64,000 nucleotides of DNA from NCBI RefSeq assembly GCF_001723175.1, contig NC_064655.1:3706307-3770306 (forward strand), read 5' to 3'. Below are positions 1 to 11,404 of the stretch, in pieces. Below the pieces are notes generated by a model. The model made no database searches. It saw only the letters and a program-made list of their open reading frames with translations, and had not been told where the DNA came from. Position numbers and translations under genes: made by a program. Each line of letters opens with the position of its first letter. Positions within the stretch are counted from its first letter, which is position 1. The DNA comes from Penicillium oxalicum. Its lineage: Eukaryota > Ascomycota > Eurotiomycetes > Eurotiales > Aspergillaceae.

Positions 1-898
1 TTGGGTACCTAGGTAGGTACCTCTGAGGCAGAGTAGGAGTATCCTTCTGCGTGAGTAAGCTGACCCCGGGCAACAACCCGCAGGTCGCGGGTTTGATTGG
101 TTGGTAAATTTGAAACAGGACGTGTATCCATATGATACTATGGATCATCATCTACTATCACGTTAATCATCACATGAACTGTCATGCACTTCAGCATGGC
201 CTAGGTATCTGGTTGCGAAACACATGACGATTTCGCACTGTGCGGGTTTAGTACCACACAGAGTCAACGTCAGGTGATCCTGTCTACAGAGATCGGTAGA
301 TAGCCAAGTCAATGCAATCACTATGTATTGTGGGTATTGATATAAAATGCCTGGCGATGCACTCGCAAAGGCCAACTATAAGAGAACAGAATGCTGAGAC
401 ACAGCTTGGGACGGTCTTCGAGCACAGTGCCCAGAGACCATGTCGCACCACAATGGGAAAAGTCCATGTGGGCTGTGGAGGGGGAAAGTGATCACTGCCA
501 CCCGGAAAATGCGTCGGGCATGACACGAGGGTGGCTGCGGCCAGGTTGGAAGTGGCACCGGCTAGAGAAGACTTGTGAACAGCACACTTGGCCGCCATCC
601 TAAGGAGAGCACGTCCAACAGAAATCACCAGCGAGCCCGGACAAAACAATGCGTAACGTAAGTCAGGAGGGGCAAGGAATGGGTCAGTCATACCACAAGC
701 CAGGTGGTTACTGATGCACAAGAAGTATATGACTAAAAAGGTATAGATGCAAGTCAAGTATGCTCGGCCAAAGAAGAAAAGTGGCCAAGTAAAAGAGATC
801 ACTCAACGCAGTGAGCACGCTGCTTTGCGACTCTTCACGCAGCTTGCATTCTCTTCATGTAAGAGAAAGACAAGGACAAACAATCCGCCGAGAATGAT
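1..898. other. Left-edge intergenic region, no gene supported
   Basis: This is the stretch downstream of nudE, which ends at 899 on the minus strand. Open frames exist on both strands, but none shows a recognisable motif or family resemblance. It presumably contains the nudE 3' UTR and the end of an unseen neighbour's flank. Confidence 0.5.
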
Positions 899-2747
899 TC
901 AGAAGGTCTCTCCAAGATCAGTCTGTTTCCGTCCCAGCGGCGGAGGCATTGCTCCTGGGCCGATGCTAGTCTTGAAACTGCGGGGTGTCGGGATGGCGGA
1001 CATGCCGCTTGTTGTGCGCTTCTTGATTCCACTCACAGTGGCCGAGATGGATGGTCGTCTGATGTCGTTAGGAACGCGGGACACCGTGGGCGTCGGTAGG
1101 TCATGATCTTCGTCAATATTAGACATACTGCCCACGGATGGCGTCTGTCCATTGTGGTTGCTCAGAGAAGATCGCGGTCGGCGGCCCTCCGTCAGGGGAT
1201 TGGTGGAATAGTGGCCGAGAGGGGTTTTGGCACCAGGACGGCTCGACCGACTCTCAGGGCGTCCGACTGGGACACCGGAGTGGACGCTCTGGCTGAAAGA
1301 GCCACGGCTCGAGTAGCTTGTTCGACTACTGGGCCGACTATCACCCGTGCGAGCCCCGCCGGACTGGCGGCTTTGTGAAGGGTGCGAGGGGTTGCCTTCA
1401 CTGTCTCGAACTGACGAACCGTAGCTACTCCCACTCATACGCTTGCGGGAATTTTTATGCCCATTAATCGAGGAAGGAACTGGACTATCCCCCATCACCG
1501 AGCCTTGGCGGGAGCGAGGTGATCCACGAGAAGAAGTTTCAGAGGGGGCGGGCAGGCGAGATCGGGCTGACTGGACACGCTCCTCCAACTTCTGCATTTT
1601 GCCGATCAGTCCACGAATCTGGTAGAGCGACCCGGATTTGGGAAGTGGCGGCGGCCTTGAGGTAGTCGATCGGGATAGGCTGTTTCGAGAAGAGTACGAC
1701 ACGGACGGGGTGGAGCGACTGGCATTGCTATAGCCGCTCGTGCTAAACGCAAGAGAGGCGGCGCGCGCGTGCGGAGCAGGACGGGTTGGTTGTGTTCGGG
1801 CGTTGTGAATCGTTCGCGAATTGACCGGCTCAGCACCGGTCGCTCTGGTCCGGGGGAACGTAGGAGTGGCGTTGATAGATCGGCGAAAGTTCGCAGAGGC
1901 TTCTGAGATAGGTGGAGAGGGCGGCGTTGCGGTCGATGCGGCCAGCGTCGATTTGGCTGGGGGTGTGGCGAACACTGGTGACGAGGTATTCACGCCACCA
2001 GGAGAACGATCGAATATCTCCAAAGGTTGTGGGGTTGACGGGCTGCGGTACAAAGGCGTGGGCTTGCGACGACGATAACCGAGGCCTTCAGTGTTTCGCA
2101 ATTTTTCTTGGATGATCTCGGCCTCGACCTTAAGATCCGACAACTCGTCTCGCAACCGCTGGTTGTCAATTCGCAGACTCTCTCGCTCAAGTTCCCCACT
2201 TCTGATTTCTTCCTCCAACAGGACGCCCCGCTCGATCGCGACGTTGTATTTGGACTCCAAGTCCTCCAGGGACGAAGTGGTGTTTCGAGCTTGACGCTCA
2301 TAGTCGTCATTGACAACTTCGATATCACGTAGCTTCAATTGTAAAGTCCGATTGGTGTCACGTAGGGATGTAATTTCCTTTTGCAACGTATTTTGTGCGT
2401 TATTTGCCTCGGTCTTGGACTGCTTGTATTTGGTCTGCGTTTCAAATCAATCAGCATCTGGGTATGTGGCCCTCATCTCTCGAAGGTGCAAGCTCACGAC
2501 GAGCACATACCTTCCACTCATCTACCTCGTAGCGGAGGTTATCGACTTTCTCCCGCAACTGTCGCTCCCGCTTCTCCTTGTCTTCCATTTCTTTTTCCAT
2601 CTCCGCCTCCAACTCGGTGCTGGAAAGCTGGAAATCATGGAGTTCTTCCTGGATCGACTCATATTGCGCTTTGTACCACTCGATCGTGTACTCCGCGGGA
2701 CTATTGGCACCTTGGCCTTTGGAAGGTGAATCGTCGGCGGCCGGCAT
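899..2747 (-). CDS. nudE: NudE homologue, dynein/LIS1-interacting nuclear distribution protein
   Basis: Two exons, 2747-2511 and 2434-899, separated by a 76-bp GTATGT...CAG intron in phase 0, give 590 residues, close to the length I recall for Aspergillus NudE. The N-terminal ~180 residues form an uninterrupted acidic and basic coiled coil with the family signatures EKRERQLREKVD, TLRDTNRTLQLKLRD-like and RNTTSSLEDLESKYN. The remainder is Ser/Pro/Arg-rich and disordered, as expected of the fungal C-terminal half. NudE binds LIS1/NudF and cytoplasmic dynein at microtubule plus ends and is needed for nuclear migration along hyphae. The open frame extends upstream to a GTG at 2768; I chose the first ATG at 2747. 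The gene is divergent from the hydrolase gene at 4852. Confidence 0.92.
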
Positions 2748-4851
2748 CCTTGCTACCGCGTTGGGCACCGGACGGGCCGCAAGACCAAGACAAACAACAC
2801 CACGGGCAAGGGAACGATTGTCACAAGCGCAAGACAGGTCTGAGGGAGAACAGATCCCCAGACTTCTGGATCAGGACCGTCGAATCACAGACTCATGGGC
2901 TGGCGGTGGCTGGTTTCTTCGACTTGAGGCACCTCCGTTGTTGATAAGAGCCCCTCAGCGAGGCGGTGACGCAGGCTGATCGGGACGTTCATGCAGCACC
3001 CTCCACCGAGAGAGTAAGGCAGTAGGGCCGAGGCCGCAAAATGGCGCAGAGCGACACCTACCAAACTAACCTCACCTTGCGGTAAGAGGACGCGAACAGG
3101 GTGATCGCACGACTCTCCGGTGGAAGGTGATTGTTGTCGCAAAGCGGCGCGGGACTGATTAGATCGGGTGAGGAGTGTTGATGTTGCGCTGCGGTCGTCA
3201 GGGGGCCACCAGGACGCTATCCTGCTTCTGGAAGGACTCGTCCAATGCTCCCCTCACCGCCCAGCGCTACCCAGCGCCCGTCACAGGCGTCTTGGGCTGC
3301 GCTTCTCAACCACCGTAGACAATCGTAAACCGCCGTCCATCTCCTTCCTCCAACGAATAGAAATAGACCTGGAGTCAAGCGAGAGGGATGAGTACTGAGG
3401 ATTCGAAGCGGCTACTACACTTTACTAGGAATTCGCGGCTGATGTGGTAATCTTAGCTGCTAGGTGTCTCTGTCTGTTCTGGTCTCACTTCTTGGAGGCC
3501 CAACACGGGCGGTGTTGCTGCCGTGACCAGGCATGTTCTACGTGTTGCGTGCGCCTGGAGCCAGGAGCCAAGCAACAGTCAACCTCGCCAGTCGATTGGG
3601 GAACCGGGAACTTGGGTTAAGATGAGATCTACATCAATAAGCTAAGACGCAAATCGTACCTACATACTTTGTCATGTTACCACCTCACCTGTGACGCAGT
3701 TGCGGCCAACCATCTACTCCGTGAAAGATGCGCGAATCCTTTCCTCCCACACCTTGAAGGGAGACGAAGTCGACTTGAATTGCTCTTTCAGAGTTTGTGC
3801 AGATATTTCCACCGAATTCTGACTACCGCCTTCAAGCCGATCTAATGGACACTGCCCGAACCTACCTACCCCATGTGGAAGTCACCGCATACCACTCGGC
3901 AAGAGACCGAGGTTCATGCATAAAGAAGCTATGAATCCTTTAAAGTCAGGAGGGATTCAGGCATTCCGCACTCTGCTCTCGGTAGAATCGTAACATGAAG
4001 TGGAGAATGAGGAAGTCTTCTGGGCTCCGCTCTTCAGGAGTAGTCCCCGTCCGATACACCAAGGATGGGAAGCACTCCCGGTTTGGCGCCATGTACTTTA
4101 CTTACCAGTAGTAGATGTCTGTTTATATTCAGGCCAACACCCAAGACGGTTCCGGTTCGACCGAGAGTGGAATTCAGTGACAGGGTTGAATGTGCAAGTT
4201 CCACATATCAGACCGCCTGGCGTAAGTCAGCGAGCAAAATGCCATTTCTGCCGCCCTGATAGCCGTGGGGTCGACTTCGAAGGGACGTCCTCCTTGTGGA
4301 GGTTCTGTGTGTGTTGTGTACACTTTGTACATCGTCTCCGAACGGCACCTCCAGCGCGCAATCCCGAAGAATCCGCATTCGCGTTCGGTCGGGATCCACT
4401 TTCTAAACTCCGACCAGCCCTGAGATCCAACTCAGCCGCGAGATCTCCAGGTCTCGTCGGAGCTGTGTTTCTGGGGTAATCCCGTGTTGTCTCGACCTGG
4501 CCATCTACGGCCGATCTTGCTTCCTCATCGTTTAGGTGAGTTTGACCTGGAGCTTGTCTTTATGCACGTCCTCCCCACGTATCGGATTATCTTCCACGTG
4601 GTCTGCTCCGTCTTTCCGTGCGCCGCCCTCGAGCTGTAGGCTATTCCCACGCACAAGACTTCGCACGGCTGATTCCCGTGGACATTGCTTCCACGCACCT
4701 CTTTTATACTCTCCCTAGCTTCCCTTTCGAGGTCCACTCGCGCAATACGAACAATCCAGGACGGTGCGACGAAGATGCGGAAGATATGCTCACAACCTTC
4801 TCGATAAACAGATTTCAGCCAGGGACTGTGGACCGTCCCTCGTCTTCCAGC
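2748..4851. other. Divergent promoter region between nudE and the FAR1-hydrolase gene
   Basis: About 2.1 kb with no supported gene. Short open frames are present around 4000-4480 but have no recognisable features. The stretch should hold the two promoters and 5' UTRs. Upstream of 4852 the frame is open back to 4618, so an in-frame start at 4786 is possible. Confidence 0.45.
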
Positions 4852-6255
4852 ATGGCGGATCCGTCTGACCTGAACCTGGACGCGCCCAGTGACCTCCAGG
4901 ACATTCCTGACTTGGCCATGCAATTGATCCCCCCACCCGAGGGCACGTATCCAGATAAGTGAGTTTCCCTCCCCTTGGGCCGTTCGAACTGGCTTCGCTG
5001 CTGACCGGGTCCTTCGCAGGGCCTCTCTCCTCACGGCGGTGCAAAATCATGGCAAAGCCCACGGCTACAACGTGGTCGTCAAATCATCGAGCACACCCAC
5101 AGAGAAAAAACCCGGTCGAACGGCAAAAGTGTGGTTGCGATGCGACCGTGGTGGGCACTATCGGCCTCGAAACGGTCTGACCGAGGAAACGCGCAAACGC
5201 CGCCGAACGTCTCGCTTGATGGACTGTCCCTTTATGCTCGTCGCGGCCGGCTCGCCAGGAATTTGGACATTGACGGTTCTGAATCCCACCCATAATCACG
5301 GACCGATCGCGGAAAAGCCTCGCCAGCCTCCTCACCACAAGGTGCGAAAAGGCCAGCTGCCTGCAACACCTTACGACTGGCCACACGATTGTACCTTCAC
5401 CCCCTACACCACCGCACTCGTGATCATAGACATGCAGAAAGACTGTAAGTTGCTTTGACGATCTCGGGCGTGACGAAAGACGTGCGGCGCCGAGGGTCGG
5501 TAACTAATAATTGTCTCTTTGATCTAGTCTGTGCTGTTGGTGGATACATGCACTACCAGGGCTACGACATCTCTGCCGCCCAGGCACTGATTCCCAGGCT
5601 GCAACGACTTCTACAGATATTCCGGTCTGCCGGTTTCCCAGTCTATCACACTCGTGAAGGTCAGTGGATCTCGTCTAAACTCTTGCATCACCGAATTTCC
5701 CTTTGAACATAGAAAAAAAAGTTGACCGAAGTCCCTGCAACAGGTCATCGGCCAGATTTGTCCACGCTATCTAGTCGAGAGGCGTATCGCTCCCGCAATA
5801 ATGCCACTGGTCTTGGGATTGGATCTCAAGGCCCCATGGGCCGCCTGCTCATCCGTGGCGAGATGGGTCACGATATTGTTGATGAACTACGACCCCTCCC
5901 TGATGAACCTGTTGTTGACAAGCCAGGACGCGGGGCTTTCGCATACACTGACTTTGAACTGCTCCTTCGGAATAAAAACATCAAAAACCTCGTAATAGCT
6001 GGCGTCACGACGGATGTGTGCGTTTCCACCACCATGCGGGAGGCAAACGACCGTGGGTTTGATTGCCTGCTACTGGATGACGGTGCAGCTGCAGCCGAGG
6101 CTTCTCTGCACACCTCGACGGTCGAGTCGGTCAAAATGGAAGGCGGCATCTTCGGAGCTGTGGGTAGACTCGAGGATGTGATACAAGCCGTGGAGAATTT
6201 TAAGCTGGCGACATCGAAGAAGCAAGGGTCGCAAGGGTCACAGGTCACAGGTTGA
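4852..6255 (+). CDS. FAR1-like zinc domain fused to an isochorismatase-family cysteine hydrolase
   Basis: Four exons (4852-4958, 5020-5444, 5528-5659, 5744-6255) with consensus splice sites give 391 residues. Residues ~37-130 resemble the FAR1/WRKY-GCM1 type DNA-binding domain found in Mutator-like transposases: a basic AHGY-VV segment, then WLRCDRGG, a DCPF turn and a final HNH, giving candidate zinc ligands C77, C105 and H127/H129. Residues ~163-370 form an isochorismatase-like (cysteine hydrolase) fold with the family Asp-Lys-Cys triad visible as D173 (VIIDMQ), K281 (VDKPGRGAF) and C314 (GVTTDVCV). Resemblance is closest to biuret/ureidoacrylate-type amidohydrolases; the substrate is unknown. 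The two domains lie in one frame across intron 2, which supports a real fusion. An earlier in-frame ATG at 4786 would add 22 residues. Confidence 0.87.
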
Positions 6256-6726
6256 ATCGGGCATTCAACCTCTCAACGGTGACCAAATTTTGAGCGCGCA
6301 AGATCTGCTAGGCCCTTGTTAAGAATAGGGCCAGCTCAGTGAGGCATTTTGAATTCATGGCGAAGGCGTTGACACACTTCTTCCACGGGCTAGGTTCGGG
6401 CCCTCTGCATTTTCAAACGACCTTTGCAGAGCATGCTGAATGATTTCGAACTTTCGGGCCATTGTTGATAGCTTTTTCTTTATTGTTCCTGGGTTGCAAC
6501 ACTTAGCATTACGTGAGTGTGGCATTGGGCGTTGTTAAATTATTTGATTTCTGGGGTATCATTAAGAGGTCACAAACAAGCAGCACGAGACAAAACTCAA
6601 GGGAACCAGTTCGTCTGCTCGATCAAATGGAAATTAGAATCACAGATCTTTCGCGTCACGTGAGGCTGCAAGAGATAATGGGCGAGTAGAAAGTGACTCC
6701 TGAACGGCCACGCTGATGCATGCAAG
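6256..6726. other. Convergent intergenic region
   Basis: About 470 bp between the ends of the hydrolase gene and the sedlin gene. It presumably holds both 3' UTRs. I see no coding signal. Confidence 0.5.
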
Positions 6727-7396
6727 TCACAGCCACTTCTTGCCTGCTGCCGTAACTCGCGTCCTAAACACTGGACTTCGAATTTCCATGCCCTGTTTGT
6801 AGAATGGACTCATTGCCGTCTTGACATAGTTTTCGTAGACTTCAGTCATAAACTGACGAACAGCCTCCTCTGTCTGCGGCGAGGTTGGATTCGCGGCGAT
6901 CGAACTGGTGGAGCCCCGGGCAAGATTGCCGGACGATCCCAACAGTGACGACGCTCCAAGCCCACTGCTCCCACCTGAGTTTGGAAGCTGTGGGGGTTGA
7001 TGGAGAAGAAGAAAACGTGCACCACTAGGGGTTAAAAATGCGGAGATATACGCCGCGGCTGGAGGATATGTGTCGACATGCTTCAGGTACCTGGAGCTAG
7101 TGGATTAGAGAACTGTTTCGTGAAGCCGACAAGAGCGGTAGTCGTTTGCGAGAAGGAAAGAATAATAGTAACCGGGCATTCTGAGTGCAGCCCGATTAGA
7201 CTCACATAGCCCCATTTGTCCATTGAGCCTCTTCAACAATGTCCAGGCTGGAGTGGATGATGAACTGATTCATGTACTGAGCTGTGTCGGGGAAGCGGAA
7301 TCGCGCAATGCCATCGCCGCCACTTTTTGATGTACCGAACGCAATGTTGAAGACCGGTGTATCCGTTGGAGATAGAATAGTGAAGTAGTACGACAT
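6727..7396 (-). CDS. trs20: TRAPP complex subunit Trs20/TRAPPC2 (sedlin)
   Basis: Two exons, 7396-7206 and 7090-6727, with a GTGAGT donor and CAG acceptor; the split codon rebuilds Met before YLKHVD. The product has 184 residues, compared with about 140 in animal sedlin. The N-terminal half carries the longin-like sedlin pattern (FTILSPTDTPVF, then LNQFI-like and SLDIVEEAQW). The C-terminal half has the family FMTEVYENYVK-MSPFY and RVTAAGKKWL endings. The extra length is a Gly/Ser/Pro-rich loop at residues ~95-130, a common fungal insertion. As part of TRAPP it should act in ER-Golgi vesicle tethering and Rab/Ypt1 activation. It shares a ~370-bp divergent promoter with the NSRP1-like gene. 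Confidence 0.9.
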
Positions 7397-7767
7397 GGTG
7401 CAAAATTCGTATTGTTTTGAAAATCAAGAGCTACTTCCATCGGAGGATATGGATCTCTCTGCCGCGGAGGTCTACCGGAGATTGTCACGTGGTTGATAAG
7501 GAGCTCCCGCTGGACATGTTGACCCACGTCTCCTTGGAAGTGCCCGCCCACTCCAGCGAGGGAAAAGTGACCGTATTAGCCATGACCGAATCAGTCACAT
7601 GACGTACTGATAACAGGACGTGTCCGTTATCGCCATGTCGCAACTTTTGGATTTGGCTGCACACAGTCCACTGTCACATGGAGCTCAGGCTCATTTGAAT
7701 AACCCATCGGATATCCGTCCATCGCCTCAAAGCCTCAAGTGCGCAAAGCTTCTCGGGTGTGTACGAA
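7397..7767. promoter_or_regulatory. Bidirectional promoter of trs20 and the NSRP1-like gene
   Basis: A compact 371-bp interval between two divergent start codons. It must carry both core promoters. I did not find a distinctive operator. Confidence 0.5.
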
Positions 7768-9114
7768 ATGGCGCGCCCCTTTTCAGCTGGTCTGAACATG
7801 GTGGCGAAAAATTCGGCCGGATCGAAGCCTGGCGAGAAGCGCAAGAAGAATGTTTTCGACGACGACTCCGCAGACGAAGGCGAAGGTAATGACGGAACGA
7901 TTGAGGTGTCAACAATTGGTGGCTTGGATGCGCCTCTACAACAATCAATACGGTCCACGGATGATGGCCCCCCTCTGAAGCGGAAGATGCAATTAGAGCC
8001 AGCCAGCAAACCGGGCGCGAAACCGTTAAATAAGGCTTCCATATTTGCCCAGGATGAAGAGGAAGACGAGAATAAAGAGAAAGAGCGTCAAGGGGAAGTG
8101 CGTTTTGGACTGAACGAGTCACGGTCGACAAAGCCTACCACGGGCCCGGAGAAAGACTTTACCAACCTATCGGCGTTACATAGCAGCAAAAAGCATGCCA
8201 AAGAAGCTGAAGAACTCGACCCCTCAATATACTCCTACGATGCTGTCTACGATAGCCTACACGCCAAGTCGAAAAAGGTCACGACGGTCAACACTAGCGA
8301 AGGGCCCAAATACATGACGAATTTGCTCCGTAGCGCCGAGATCCGAAAGCGCGACCAGACCCGCGCACGCGATCGTCAGCTAGCCAAGGAACGCGAAGCT
8401 GAGGGAGATGAGTTCGCGGATAAGGAAAGCTTCGTCACAAGCGCTTACAAGGCACAACAGGAAGAGCTGCGCAAAATGGAAGAGGAAGAGAAGCGCCGTG
8501 AAATGGAAGAGGAAGAGCGGCGGAGAAAGAACGGCGGCGCCGGTATGGTCGGCTTCTACCGAGATGTTCTTTCGCGAGGCGAGGCTCAACACGAGGAAGC
8601 CGTGAAAGCTGCCGAGGAAGCTGCCCGCCGGGTCAAAGCCAGTGAGGCAGTTGATGACTCGATGCAATCCTCTGGAGAGAAGACTGAGGCGGAGATTGCG
8701 GAGGAGCTCAAGGCCCGTGGCGCTCAGATTGCCATCAACGACGAAGGCCAGGTGGTCGACAAGCGCCAGCTATTGTCTGCTGGGCTGAACGTGGCGCCAA
8801 AGCCTAAGGCTGCACCTGCCTCTACATCAACAGCTACGGGCTTCCGGCCAGGTTCTGGGCGACCAAGCAGCGTTCATGCCAGGCTCCACGGTGGTCGTGC
8901 TGCTCAGCGGGCTCGTCAAACAGAGATGATCGCGCAGCAATTGGAAGAGCAAGCCAGGCGAGAGGAGGAGGCCGAGGCTTTGCGGCAGAAGAAAATTGCC
9001 GAGAAGGTACGGAGCCGGAAGACTGCAACTGATGTCTCTAGCGCGAAGGAACGATACCTGGCGAGAAAGAGAGAGCGAGAAGAGGCAGCTGCGAATGGGA
9101 AAGTTGGGAAATGA
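7768..9114 (+). CDS. NSRP1/CCDC55-like nuclear speckle splicing regulatory protein
   Basis: A single exon of 448 residues. The conserved NSRP1 N-terminal domain lies at about residues 145-290: the DPSIYSYDAVYDSLH start, then KYM-NLL, a long run of charged helix, and the GMVGFYRDVLSRGE ending. A highly charged Glu/Arg/Lys coiled coil follows, and the tail is basic and helix-rich. Human NSRP1 is a serine-arginine-rich related factor that influences alternative splice site choice; the fungal protein is expected in the nucleus with an mRNA processing role. The frame opens at a GTG at 7759, but ATG 7768 (MARPFSAGLN) is the natural start. It is divergent from trs20. Confidence 0.86.
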   Translation: MARPFSAGLNMVAKNSAGSKPGEKRKKNVFDDDSADEGEGNDGTIEVSTIGGLDAPLQQSIRSTDDGPPLKRKMQLEPASKPGAKPLNKASIFAQDEEEDENKEKERQGEVRFGLNESRSTKPTTGPEKDFTNLSALHSSKKHAKEAEELDPSIYSYDAVYDSLHAKSKKVTTVNTSEGPKYMTNLLRSAEIRKRDQTRARDRQLAKEREAEGDEFADKESFVTSAYKAQQEELRKMEEEEKRREMEEEERRRKNGGAGMVGFYRDVLSRGEAQHEEAVKAAEEAARRVKASEAVDDSMQSSGEKTEAEIAEELKARGAQIAINDEGQVVDKRQLLSAGLNVAPKPKAAPASTSTATGFRPGSGRPSSVHARLHGGRAAQRARQTEMIAQQLEEQARREEEAEALRQKKIAEKVRSRKTATDVSSAKERYLARKREREEAAANGKVGK

Positions 9115-10925
9115 TGTGAGGTAGTTCTTGTTAATGTATAGTAAAAACCAAGTTTTTTTTTTTCTCTGTACCATTGCGAGCCTTGTCTCGGGTACGAACA
9201 TTTCCGCGTTCAAGCACTGGACGGAATTTGCTTTCTCTGACATGAATGTTTGTCCCTTTACACTTTCAACAGATTCCCGTAAACTTTGCCCCTGCCATGA
9301 ATCGAACCCATGACCCTCAGGGTTCCCATACAAATTTGTCTCGATGCTCGCCCCTCTCCCGTCGATGCTTGGGAATAGTATCACGATGATCGGTCCCTGA
9401 AAGGACGATTTGATAAAACATGCCTATGCAACATTTTTCTACAAAAACCAATATTTCAAGCTTGAAACATTGTAGATTAGCAATCAGTTATACCCACTTC
9501 CAAAAAAAATACCAAAAAAAATCTGGGGGTAGTACTAGACTATCCGACTTCCCACCCACTCAGCTTCTCGCAAGCACAACCGGCCATGTGAGCTCCACAA
9601 AGTTTGCTTCCTTGCACATCACTAGCCAGTCTGTCCATCTTGTGGTCCTCCCACCTGGGGTTCTCATCCCACTAGACTACGGTACTTGCGAGGCTTGATA
9701 GCATGGACTATCCCTCAATCTTAAGTTATCATCAGGTCTCAACAGTCAAATATACCGGGGAGACCTCCACACCAGCAACTGATCGGCGGTTAAGATTAAC
9801 AACTCGGGCATGCACACTGATATGTTCACTACCACAACTACTATGTGCCTCTATCGCAAAGCGTACCTAGCGACGCTCTCAACTCGAGGCAACGGTATTT
9901 CAATATTTCCAACCCTCACCACCGTCCCAAGAGGCATACTTTTGCCCCCTCACCCTCAATCTCCATGAGCTTTGAGCTTTCAAACCGCGTTCTTGAAACT
10001 TGTCATCTTTGTGTTGCTTACAGGCGTTGTATGTAAGTTGGCTACTGATTCTCACTTATTGCCCGCGTGTATGGGAGATTTCCCGCCCAACTTGATTAAG
10101 CTTGTACATAGGTACCATTATACCCGGGGTTCCAGTTTGCGCTTTGCCTGGCCCATTGACATAACTGATGGATCAATACGGTATGGCGGGTGGTATAAAG
10201 ACAATCCCCCAATACTTGAACACCTCTAGTCAGCCTTGGAAGGTACGTCGATGGCGACTGAGTGCTAATTGACATTCAGGCAAGTGAGTATTGAACCAGG
10301 AATTGTGGCTCATTGTATAAACCGTACAATCTGTTGAAAAGCTATATAAATGCGTATCTGAGGATACGGTTGGAGAATTGACCGAAGGGATAAATAGTAA
10401 GGTGGACCAAGACGGTGTTTGGAGCCCAGGATATCCCGGATCAGTCTTTGTTAACTGAGTCTAGGTGAGTGGCAAAGCATGTGCACATGTCGCAGTATCG
10501 CGCATAGCACAACAAATTCCCGGGCTTAGAGCAGACCACTGTACTTGCTTCCGAGGAAAGCCAAACATAAAAAGGCCTGTAGAAATCACGACGTTGGGTG
10601 CCCGCCAAGAACTGTGCGGGCTGGCCGCAACCTCCAAGGGGACGTGCCAACCAGAGCCTCCAGCCTGGCCCGGGCGGACACTGCAGGATCAGTGGACTCA
10701 GAGTCACGAGACGGATCTCGTCACGGGGGCGTAACCGTCCACGCACGGTTGATGACTCATCACGCAATCGGAGAAACTCCCCCGATCAAACGCCGCTCGG
10801 GGGCTCGCTAAGCCGCCCCACCGAGGCCACACTTCCAATTTTGCACTCCTCACCACATCGAAAGAGACGTTTCGTCCCCTCGCAACACTTCGCATCTCCC
10901 ACATCATCGTCAACAATCATCCAAC
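9115..10925. other. Intergenic region upstream of eS30
   Basis: About 1.8 kb with no supported protein gene. On the minus strand near 9295-9345 there is a tRNA-like B-box, but no foldable tRNA (see rejected items). The segment just before 10926 is pyrimidine-rich, as is usual for fungal ribosomal protein promoters. Confidence 0.4.
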
Positions 10926-11404
10926 ATGGGTAAGGTTCACGGATCTCTCGCCCGTGCCGGTAAGGTCAAGGCTGCCACTCCCAAGGCAAGTATTCCCTTC
11001 GAACGCTCCAAGCGCCAACCCAGACGAATCGTTCAGATGTCACGATCATCTGCTCCATCGCCAGGTCGTCGCTTCCCCCCTTCGAACCGCATCCTAACGT
11101 GGATTCTGCGTACAGGTCGAGCCCCAGGAGAAGCCCAAGAAGCCCAAGGGCCGCGCCTACAAGCGCATCTTGTACACCCGCCGTTTCGTCAACGTTACCA
11201 TGACCGGTGGCAAGCGCAAGGTACATACCACTTGAAATTTTTCATCTGCTTCCCACACAGCAACCACACACATCACAACATCCGCAGTCAATCCAACGGA
11301 CAAGATTCTTCCTCCCGCAACAATGCTGAAGGACACATTATTCAAGAACAATCAGAGACTGACATGCGGACCATTTCCAGATGAACCCCAACCCCGGCTC
11401 ATAA
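10926..11404 (+). CDS. rps30: 40S ribosomal protein eS30 (S30)
   Basis: Three exons (10926-10985, 11116-11220, 11381-11404) encode exactly 62 residues, the normal length of fungal eS30. The protein begins [15 protein letters not shown], continues with [10 protein letters not shown] and [13 protein letters not shown], and ends in KRKMNPNPGS. It is not fused to a ubiquitin-like domain, unlike animal FAU. The first intron (10986-11115) starts GCAAGT, a GC-AG intron; no GT donor keeps the conserved PK-VE junction in frame. The second intron (160 bp) is GTACAT...CAG. eS30 is a small basic protein of the 40S subunit near the decoding site. I saw no snoRNA boxes in either intron. Confidence 0.95.

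Noticed and set aside
9290..9350. tRNA-like sequence on the minus strand with a GGTTCGATTC B-box
   Set aside because: The T-arm pairs poorly, no A-box or matching 5' acceptor strand is found upstream, and no cloverleaf forms. At most a decayed tRNA-derived fragment.
10986..11380. Possible intronic snoRNA in the eS30 gene
   Set aside because: Neither intron contains a convincing pair of C (RTGATGA) and D (CTGA) boxes or an H/ACA structure.
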